Source: DATDAH01 sp963725155 (lineage in GTDB: Bacteria > Actinomycetota > Acidimicrobiia > Acidimicrobiales > DATDAH01). From it: a DNA stretch of 64,000 nucleotides. The stretch spans positions 558,001-622,000 of the forward strand of contig CAVRXU010000008.1 of the NCBI GenBank assembly GCA_963725155.1, given 5' to 3'. Within the stretch, counting starts at the first letter, position 1. Every line of letters begins with the position of its first letter. Below are positions 58,198 through 64,000 of this stretch, piece after piece. Below the pieces are notes generated by a model. That model was not told the origin of the DNA and did no database searches. It was given only the letters and a program-made list of their open reading frames with translations. The translations under genes and the position numbers were made by a program.

Positions 58198-58929
58198 ATG
58201 GATCTCCGCCGATCCCTGGCCATCACCGCTGCCGGCCTCGGCGCGTACCTGGCCCTGGGCCGACCATGGCTCCGACGCTGGGGCGCCACGCCCGACGAGG
58301 TCGTCTGTCCCTACCCCGGCGACCACCTCATCGCCGGCGCGGGCAACCCTTCGACGATGGCCACCACCCTGCCCGCTCCGCCCGACGACGTCTGGCCCTG
58401 GCTGTTGCAGATGGGCTGTGACCGAGCGGGCTGGTACTCGTGGGACCGCCTCGACAACGGCGGTCGGCCCAGCGCCGACCGGATCCACCCCGAGTGGCAG
58501 GGCCTCCGTGAGGGCGACTGCCTGCTGTCCATGCCCAGCGGCGCCACCTGGTTCACCGCGGCGATCGTGGACGCTCCCCGGACCCTGGTGCTCCGGGCCG
58601 ACATCGAGCTGCCCTCCGGCCATGCCTTCGACCCGTCCGGTCCTCTGCCCAAGGCGTTCAGCGAAGGGGTCTGGGGGTTCCACCTCCGACCCGTCGACGG
58701 CGGCGCCTCCACCCGCCTGGTCGTCCGGACCTGGGGCCGCACCGCGCCTCAACCACTCATGAAGATCGTGGACCTACTCGTCGGTGAGCCGGCCCACGCC
58801 ATCATGCAGCGCCGCCAGTTCGAGAGCCTGCGCCGTCGCGTCGGCCGGGCCGAGCGGACGAGGCCGACGCCCACCGGATCATCGGCCCCCGCACCCCCGG
58901 CCCCCGGAGCTCAGGGGAACAGGACGTAG
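58198..58929 (+). CDS. SRPBCC-like protein with N-terminal membrane helix
   Basis: A 243-residue protein. An N-terminal hydrophobic helix (LAITAAGLGAYLALGRPWLR) is followed by a START/SRPBCC-like body: DDVWPWLLQMGCDRAGWYSW, then HPEWQGLREGDCLLSMPSGA, FTAAIVDAPRTLVLRADIEL. This pattern is common in small actinobacterial membrane-associated proteins of unknown function. The last ~30 residues are Pro/Ala-rich and overlap the 3' end of the converging cupin gene by 19 bp. Confidence 0.82.
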   Translation: MDLRRSLAITAAGLGAYLALGRPWLRRWGATPDEVVCPYPGDHLIAGAGNPSTMATTLPAPPDDVWPWLLQMGCDRAGWYSWDRLDNGGRPSADRIHPEWQGLREGDCLLSMPSGATWFTAAIVDAPRTLVLRADIELPSGHAFDPSGPLPKAFSEGVWGFHLRPVDGGASTRLVVRTWGRTAPQPLMKIVDLLVGEPAHAIMQRRQFESLRRRVGRAERTRPTPTGSSAPAPPAPGAQGNRT

Positions 58930-59273
58930 ACCTTGCGCAGCGTCTCGTGGATCTCCCAGGTGCCGGCCCAGCCCTTGGGGAAGACGGCCGTCGACCCGGC
59001 CGACAGCTCGACCTCCGTGCCGTCGTCGTGGCGACAGGTCATCCGGCCCGACAGCACGTGGATGAACTCGCCCTCCTCGAGGTCCCAGCGCGAGGTGCCG
59101 GGCTCGCACTCCCAGATCCCGCTGGACACCGACTCGTCGTCGGCCGCCCAGAGGTCCAGCCCGTAGGTCGCCATCGGTTCCCCCAGGGCGGTGGCCAGGG
59201 GCGGCTCCAGTGTCCCCCAGTCCTCGAGATCCTCGGTGGACAGTTCGGCGGCGCGGACGTTCGGCGTGGTCAT
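58911..59273 (-). CDS. Cupin domain protein (DUF861-like)
   Basis: A 120-residue single cupin: WGTLEPPLATALGEPMATYG, GIWECEPGTSRWDLEEGEFI, HVLSGRMTCRHDDGTEVELS, AGSTAVFPKGWAGTWEIHET. The Trp-x-Ile/Ile-His-Glu segment is typical of the ureidoglycine-aminohydrolase-type (DUF861) cupins. ATG 59273 lies 7 nt after a TACGGT box on the minus strand. Metal and substrate unknown. It is divergent from the sulfotransferase gene. Confidence 0.9.
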   Translation of the reverse strand: MTTPNVRAAELSTEDLEDWGTLEPPLATALGEPMATYGLDLWAADDESVSSGIWECEPGTSRWDLEEGEFIHVLSGRMTCRHDDGTEVELSAGSTAVFPKGWAGTWEIHETLRKVYVLFP

Positions 59274-59340
59274 CGCCCGGACCGTAGCCAACCCGGCCTC
59301 CGCCCGAGGCCGGATCCCGACGGGTCTAGATTCACCGGCC
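59274..59340. promoter_or_regulatory. Divergent leaderless promoters with palindrome between
   Basis: TACGGT on the minus strand (59286-59281) is 7 nt from ATG 59273; TAGATT on the plus strand (59327-59332) is 8 nt from GTG 59341. Between them CCGGCCTC (59293-59300) and GAGGCCGG (59306-59313) form an 8-bp-arm palindrome that could be a shared operator. Confidence 0.55.
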
Positions 59341-60534
59341 GTGCCCCCACCTGCCTTCGACCGCGACGACCTGCTGGCCAAGGCCCAGGAGCGGGCCGGC
59401 GGTCTGACCGAGCTCGGGCCGGGGCCGTTCCTGGAGGGGATGGACCGCTTCGTCGACTCGCTGAACGCCGAGGCCCGGCTGAACGACGTCGGCCGGTTCA
59501 TCGCGGAGGAGCGGGTCCTGCTCCACACCACCAACCGCCTGCTCTACACCCACGACCGTGAGCAGCACCCCGAGATCGCGGCCGTCGACGTGGTCAAGCC
59601 GGTGTTCATCATCGGCCTGCCCCGCACGGGCACGACGATCCTGCACGACATCCTGAACCAGGACCCGGCCAACCGGGCCCCGCTCACCTGGGAGCTGATG
59701 TTCCCGTCCCCACCCCCGGAGGCGGCGATCGGCGACGACGACCCCCGGGTGGCGGCCTGCCAGGCCACGATCCCCGACGACGACCTGCAGTCGACCCTCT
59801 TCAAGGCCATGCACCCGATGGGGGCGACCCTGTCCCAGGAGTGCGTCGTCATGATGGGCGAGGCGATGGTGACCCCCCTGTTCCACAACCAGTTCCGGGT
59901 GCCCGCCTACCAGGACTGGGTGGATGACGGTGCGGACTGGTCCGCCGTCTACGCCTTCCACCGCCGCCAGCTCCAGCACCTCTGGTGGCACAAGCCCGGT
60001 GACCGGTGGATGCTCAAGACAGGTGCCCACATGTGGGGGCTGGACCAGCTGCTGGCCACCTACCCGGACGCCCGCATCGTGTTCACCCATCGGGACCCGG
60101 TGAAGTCGATGACGTCCTACGCCAGCCTGACCACGCTCGTCCGGTCCATGGGCAGTGACGAGGTCGACCCCTACGAGATCGCGGAGGACTGGACCGCCCG
60201 GCTGAAGACGATGCTCGAGCGATCGATGGCCGTGCGGGCCGCCCGGGACTACCCGGATGCCGTCTTCTACGACATGTACTTCTCGGACTTCGTGGCCGAC
60301 CAGTTCGCCGAGATCGAGCGGATCTACGACGCCCTCGACCTCCCGATGTCGGACGAGGGGGCGGCGGCCATGCGGATCTACATCGCCGACCACCCCAAGG
60401 GCGTCGACGGGATCCACCGCTACCGGCCTGAGGAGTACGGCGTCGACCCGGACACCGTCCGCCGCGACTTCGCCCCCTACATCGAACGCTTCGGCCTCGA
60501 GCCCGAGGCCCCCGAACCCGAGGACGGCCCATGA
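59341..60534 (+). CDS. Sulfotransferase family protein
   Basis: A 397-residue PAPS-dependent sulfotransferase-like protein. The 5'-phosphosulfate loop is VFIIGLPRTGTTILHDILNQ near residues 88-107; the 3'-phosphate motif region is IVFTHRDPVKSMTSYASLTT. The long insert DWVDDGADWSAVYAFHRRQL and the C-terminal FYDMYFSDFVADQFAEIERI match the actinobacterial Sulfotransfer_3 group. Acceptor unknown. It is coupled to the next gene by ATGA. Confidence 0.93.
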   Translation: MPPPAFDRDDLLAKAQERAGGLTELGPGPFLEGMDRFVDSLNAEARLNDVGRFIAEERVLLHTTNRLLYTHDREQHPEIAAVDVVKPVFIIGLPRTGTTILHDILNQDPANRAPLTWELMFPSPPPEAAIGDDDPRVAACQATIPDDDLQSTLFKAMHPMGATLSQECVVMMGEAMVTPLFHNQFRVPAYQDWVDDGADWSAVYAFHRRQLQHLWWHKPGDRWMLKTGAHMWGLDQLLATYPDARIVFTHRDPVKSMTSYASLTTLVRSMGSDEVDPYEIAEDWTARLKTMLERSMAVRAARDYPDAVFYDMYFSDFVADQFAEIERIYDALDLPMSDEGAAAMRIYIADHPKGVDGIHRYRPEEYGVDPDTVRRDFAPYIERFGLEPEAPEPEDGP

Positions 60535-61592
60535 CCCCCACGACGATGCGCGCCTGGCGGACCCACGAGTACGGCGAGCCTGGGACCGCCCTGCACCTCG
60601 ACGAGGTCGAGGTCCCCGAGCCGGGCGACGGCGAGGTCCGCATCCGGGCCCTCGGCATCCCGCTCAACCTGAACGACCTCGAGCGCATCACGGGCGGCAA
60701 CATGATGGTGCGGCCCGACCTGCCCTACGCCCCCGGCATGGAGGTCATGGGGACGGTCGACGCCTGCGGGCCCGGTACCGAGAGCTGGGCCGGACGGCGG
60801 GTCGTCGCCATCACCCGGGGCGCCCACGGCGCCTTCGCCGAGTACTCGATCTGCCCCGCGGTCTCGCTGTTCGCCATGTCCGACGACATCCCGCTGCCGG
60901 ATGCGGCGGCCCTGTTCTTCCCGTTCCACCTGGCGTGGCTCGGACTGTTCGACCGGGCCGAGCTGCAGGCGGGCGAGACCGTCCTCATCCACGCCGCGGC
61001 CGGGGGCTCGGGCTCGGCCGCCATCCAGCTGGCGGCCGACGCCGGGGCCCACGTCATCGCCACCGTCGGCTCCGACGAGAAGGTCGAGCTCTGCCGCGAT
61101 CTCGGCGCCGAGACCGTCGTCAACTACCGCACCGATGCGTTCGCGCCGGTCGTGATGGAACAGACGGGCGGCAAGGGGGCCGACGTCGTCTTCGACAACG
61201 TGGGCGACGCCGTCATGGCCGACTCATTGAGCTGCACCGCCTACAACGGCCGCTACCTCATGATGGGGTTCGCCTCGGACAAGACGGTGGCGGACGAGAA
61301 GTCGATCGTCCCCCGCAGCATCGCCCTGGCCAACATCAAGCTCTGCGGTGTGCTCCTGTCGTACGCCGACGTCGAGTTCGGCGCCGCCATCAAGCAGGCC
61401 ATGGGCTGGAACTTCCCGAGCAACGAGCTGGGGGCCGAGATCATGCAGAAGGTCATCGACCTCGTCCGGGAGGAGCGGGTGCGGGCCGTGGTCGGGCGGG
61501 TCGTCGCCTTCGACGACGTCCCCGCCGCCTTCGAGGCGATGGCCAACCGCGAGACCGTCGGCCGCACGATCGTGAGGCTCTGGGAGGACTGA
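60531..61592 (+). CDS. NADPH:quinone reductase-type medium-chain dehydrogenase (MDR)
   Basis: A 353-residue zinc-independent MDR protein: MTPTTMRAWRTHEYGEPGTA, PLNLNDLERITGGNMMV, YAPGMEVMGTVDACGPG, the Rossmann motif IHAAAGGSGSAAIQLAADAG, VVFDNVGDAVMADSLSC and YLMMGFASDKTV. No catalytic zinc Cys is present. ATGA overlap with the sulfotransferase gene indicates a two-gene operon; the pair might process the same hydroxylated compound. Confidence 0.93.
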   Translation: MTPTTMRAWRTHEYGEPGTALHLDEVEVPEPGDGEVRIRALGIPLNLNDLERITGGNMMVRPDLPYAPGMEVMGTVDACGPGTESWAGRRVVAITRGAHGAFAEYSICPAVSLFAMSDDIPLPDAAALFFPFHLAWLGLFDRAELQAGETVLIHAAAGGSGSAAIQLAADAGAHVIATVGSDEKVELCRDLGAETVVNYRTDAFAPVVMEQTGGKGADVVFDNVGDAVMADSLSCTAYNGRYLMMGFASDKTVADEKSIVPRSIALANIKLCGVLLSYADVEFGAAIKQAMGWNFPSNELGAEIMQKVIDLVREERVRAVVGRVVAFDDVPAAFEAMANRETVGRTIVRLWED

Positions 61593-61596
61593 CTGC

Positions 61597-62464
61597 TCAG
61601 TCCCAGACGGCGCCGATGCGTTCGGCTTCGGTCCGGCCCTGGGCCAGGCCGGCGGTACCGACGGCGGCGACCGCGGTCGCGCTGAAGTCCATCAGGTTGC
61701 CGCCCGCGGCGGCCTGGGTGGCGTCGTCGAACTCGAGCAGCTCGACCTCGGCCCCGGCGTCCCGCAACGCCCCCATCTCGAGGTCCAGTGGTCCCCGCAG
61801 GAACTCCTCGGCCCCGGGGACGACCCGGGAGATGACGGACACGATCACGACCTTGTCGTGGCCCTGGACCAGGCCCGAGTTGGTGCCCGAGAGGACGCCC
61901 CCGTCCATGTAACGGCGGTCGCCGATGGTGATCGGCGGGAAGAGCGCCGGCACCGCGCAGCTGGACGCGACGGCCCGATCGAAGGGGGCGCCGGACGTCG
62001 GCGTCCCAGGCCACGAAGGCACCGGAGTGGACGTCGAAGGCCGTGCAGGCGTAGTCCCGCTCCGGCCAGTCGGCGCCGAGGCTCAGGCCGACCATGCCGA
62101 CGAACTGCTCCTCAGGGATCGTCTCCGCCGCCAGCGCCTTCTGGCCGAGCTCCCGCACGATCTCGTCATGGGGACGGGCGCCGGTCAGCCCCTCGAAGAT
62201 GGCGGTGCCGATCGTCATCAGGGCGTCGGCGTCGACCGCGGGCGCCCCGTCGCGCGGGCTGGACACGGTCGAGCTGGCCGTGAACAGGTCGGCCGGCGCG
62301 TCGCCCCGGGCCAGGCGGGCCCCCACGATGGAGCCCGCAGACGTGCCGACGATGCGGTCGGCGTCGCTCAGGTCGACCCCGGCGTCGGCGAGGCCGGCCA
62401 GGAGACCGGCCTCCCATGCCACACCGACCGGACCACCACCGCCGAGGACGAGTGCCTTGCTCAT
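61597..62464 (-). CDS. Patatin-like phospholipase (one frameshift in this sequence)
   Basis: About 288 residues when corrected. Start: MSKALVLGGGGPVGVAWEAG (oxyanion hole), then DADRIVGTSAGSIVGARLA (nucleophile Ser in GTSAGS). The frame breaks near 61993 by one extra base; corrected, it reads FVAWDADVGAPFDRAVASSC and goes on to IGDRRYMDGGVLSGTNS (catalytic Asp in DGG). The end reads QGRTEAERIGAVWD. Both halves are intact, so a sequencing error is likely. It cleaves acyl esters of membrane lipid type. Follows the VOC gene by 10 nt, with AAGGG as ribosome site. Confidence 0.88.
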
Positions 62465-62474
62465 GGCGCCCTTG

Positions 62475-63257
62475 TTACCAGGGGTGACGCTCGACCAGCT
62501 CCACCTGGTAGCCGTCGGGGTCGGCGACGAAGCCGATCGTGACCGGCCAACGCTCCATCCGGGTCGGCTCCATCACCGAGGCGTGACCGCCGGCAAGGGC
62601 GGCGGCGTAGGTGCCGGCGATGTCGTCGGTGTTCACGTAGAGCTTCCAGAGCGCCGTCCCCATGGTGATGGGCCCGGCCTGGTCGTCCTGCTGGGCCAGC
62701 TGGACCTTGCCCCCCTTGTCGGGGTGCTCCAGGATCGCCTCCTTGGCCCCGGCGATGTCGGTGCGGCTGGTGCAGGTCAGGCCGAGGGTCTCGTAGAAGG
62801 CAACCGTGGTGTCGAGATCAGTGACGTTGATGCAGTACTGACCGAGCCACGCCGGCGTCGTGTCGTCACCGTCGAGCCAGGGATGGCGCTGGACGAGCTC
62901 GACCAGGTAGCCGTCCCGTTCCTTCACGAAGCTGACGCTGGTCGGCCACTGCTCCATGCGCATCGGAGCCATGACCTCCTCAGCGCCGGCCGCGAGGGCG
63001 GCGGCGTGGGTGGCCCCGATGTCGTTGGTGTTCACGTAGAGCTTCCAGAACGCATTGCCCATGTCCAGCGGACCGTCCTGGTCCTTCTGCTGGGCGAACT
63101 GGACCTTGCCGCCCTTGCCCACGGTCTCGACGATGGCCTCGCCCACGGTGTCGATCTGGGTCCGGCTGGTGCATTCGAGGCCGAGCGACTCGTAGAAGGC
63201 CACGGTCGCATCCAGGTCGGTGACGTTGATGCAGTACTGCCCGATCCAGCTCGCCAT
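62475..63257 (-). CDS. Tandem VOC (glyoxalase-like) protein, internal duplication
   Basis: 260 residues in two very similar halves, about 1-127 and 134-260. Both contain W(I/L)GQYCINVTDLD.TVAFYE, TSRT, KGGKVQ.AQQ.DQ.GP, WKLYVNT.DI and VELV.RHPW, so the gene arose by a recent in-frame duplication of a single VOC unit. The fold could be a glyoxalase-like metal enzyme; the number of conserved metal His/Glu is consistent with two sites. The -10 TAGAGT overlaps the stop of the upstream hydrolase gene. Confidence 0.9.
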   Translation of the reverse strand: MASWIGQYCINVTDLDATVAFYESLGLECTSRTQIDTVGEAIVETVGKGGKVQFAQQKDQDGPLDMGNAFWKLYVNTNDIGATHAAALAAGAEEVMAPMRMEQWPTSVSFVKERDGYLVELVQRHPWLDGDDTTPAWLGQYCINVTDLDTTVAFYETLGLTCTSRTDIAGAKEAILEHPDKGGKVQLAQQDDQAGPITMGTALWKLYVNTDDIAGTYAAALAGGHASVMEPTRMERWPVTIGFVADPDGYQVELVERHPW

Positions 63258-63269
63258 CAGTTTTCTACT

Positions 63270-63995
63270 CTAGTTCAGAAACTCCTGGAGCAAGGCCGAG
63301 AACGCGGCCGGGCGGGTCACCGGCGGGATGTGGCCACAGTCCCAGTCCAGGACCGTCGGCGTGCCGGGGAGGCGACCGATCATCTCGTCCTGCAGGGCCG
63401 GGGGAACCGCCCGGTCGAGGCTGGCCCGGACGTAGGTGATCGGCGCCGCCACCGTGGACCAGGTCACCGGGTCGAAGTAGACGTTGAAGGAGTCCTCGAC
63501 CAGCCGCTCGAACACGAAGGCGAGCGTCTCGTCGTCCAGCCGCTCGCCGTAGGCCTCCCGCAGGGCCTCGGGATCCTCGGGGACGGGGGCGACCAGGCGC
63601 TGGCCCTCGGACCGGGCCCACTCGACGCCCGCCACCATCCGCTCCCGGTGGCTGGCCTTCATGCAATCCAGCCCGGTGCCCCCTTCGGGAGGGACCGAGG
63701 CGGAGGAGAGGACGACCGCGGTGACCCGGTCACCCAGGAGGTCGACGACCCGGGGCACGACCAGCCCGCCCGACGAGTGGGCCACGACCACGACCGGCCC
63801 CTCGGAGGCCGCCGCCCACAGGTCGGCCGCAACCGATGCCGCCCCGTCGTCGAGGGTCACGGTCATCAGGTCGGCCGGACGGTTTCCCCGCCCCGGCAGG
63901 TCGACGGCGACCGCGGCCGGCCCGACCCGCTCGACGACCCGGTCCCAGAACCGCGCCGTCGACGCCCCGCCATGGATCAGCAGCGCCGACGTCAT
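63270..63995 (-). CDS. Alpha/beta hydrolase
   Basis: A 241-residue alpha/beta hydrolase: LLIHGGASTARFWDRVVERV (oxyanion), VAVDLPGRGNRPAD, nucleophile elbow VVVAHSSGGLVVPRVV, the acid in RASLDRAVPPALQ and the His in LDWDCGHIPPVTRPAAF. Resembles salicylate-esterase/maspardin-like hydrolases of small substrates. ATG 63995 is near the window's right edge, so a promoter or upstream partner cannot be seen. Head of a minus-strand set with VOC and patatin. Confidence 0.92.
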   Translation of the reverse strand: MTSALLIHGGASTARFWDRVVERVGPAAVAVDLPGRGNRPADLMTVTLDDGAASVAADLWAAASEGPVVVVAHSSGGLVVPRVVDLLGDRVTAVVLSSASVPPEGGTGLDCMKASHRERMVAGVEWARSEGQRLVAPVPEDPEALREAYGERLDDETLAFVFERLVEDSFNVYFDPVTWSTVAAPITYVRASLDRAVPPALQDEMIGRLPGTPTVLDWDCGHIPPVTRPAAFSALLQEFLN

Positions 63996-64000
63996 CTCCC

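Noticed and set aside
1..64000. CRISPR arrays, rRNA operons, prophage or insertion sequences
   Set aside because: No regularly spaced repeats, no rRNA-like stretches, and no transposase, integrase or phage structural motifs were found.

Overview
This 64 kb window is gene-dense, very GC-rich chromosomal DNA. The gene content points to an actinobacterium, most likely from the Acidimicrobiia (Ilumatobacter/Iamia-like). That placement is an inference from three things: many F420-type LLM oxidoreductases, acyl-CoA dehydrogenases and mycothiol-type (maleylpyruvate-isomerase-fold) proteins; DUF222-HNH and ParA genes; and actinobacterial -10 boxes (TANNNT) lying 6-8 nt before start codons, which is the signature of leaderless mRNAs. 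I found no rRNA, tRNA, CRISPR array, insertion sequence or prophage.

Layout. 1-548: N-terminus of a membrane protein running off the left edge. 709-6755: oligopeptide/dipeptide ABC operon (binding protein, permease, fused permease-ATPase, ATPase) ending in a neocarzinostatin-like lipoprotein. 6836-8814: a lipoprotein and an anchored esterase. 9036-12576: acyl-CoA dehydrogenase and acyl-CoA synthetase, divergent from a TetR regulator across a symmetric promoter. 12648-18230: branched-chain-type ABC operon (LivK-like, fused LivHM, LivG, LivF, NIPSNAP-like protein). 18227-21812 (minus): RNB ribonuclease, EEP phosphohydrolase, ParA and a tiny basic protein. 21909-26150: catabolic operon (amidohydrolase, SRPBCC, alcohol dehydrogenase, VOC, LLM). 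26205-29685: SnoaL-fused ECF sigma factor, DUF899, a 44-residue membrane peptide, LtrA, and a cold-shock protein. 29800-35169: acyl-CoA dehydrogenase divergent from P450 and LLM, then a signal-less periplasmic-binding-protein fold coupled to a TetR. 35210-38945: secreted beta-helix protein, sulfatase, TIGR03085 protein. 38973-41835: SOS-type HNH endonuclease, EngB, mycothiol-type enzyme. 41979-47325: small enzymes (two DHFR/RibD-like, ClpX-zinc-finger/VOC fusion, GNAT, SDR, MmcQ, dienelactone hydrolase, ABM-like), plus a DUF4326 gene remnant. 47393-49205: ECF sigma factor with a membrane-anchored PD40 propeller. 49444-53642: homogentisate/fumarylacetoacetate degradation. 53685-58119: hydrolase, methyltransferase-TetR-Rieske oxygenase operon, LLM. 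58198-63995: SRPBCC, cupin, sulfotransferase-MDR pair, then hydrolase, tandem VOC and patatin.

How the genes fit together. The theme is uptake and oxidative breakdown of peptides, hydrophobic acids and aromatic or steroid-like compounds: two ABC importers, two acyl-CoA dehydrogenases, an acyl-CoA synthetase, a P450, a Rieske oxygenase, three LLM enzymes, and a tyrosine/homogentisate branch. Local TetR regulators sit in or beside several of these operons. Most genes in operons are coupled by 1-4 nt overlaps (ATGA, GTGA or TGATG).

Caution about the sequence. Five otherwise intact genes carry seven single-base indels, mostly in short G or C runs. I read these as assembly errors and give the full gene spans. 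Two families of intergenic palindromes recur near gene ends and are described as repeats.
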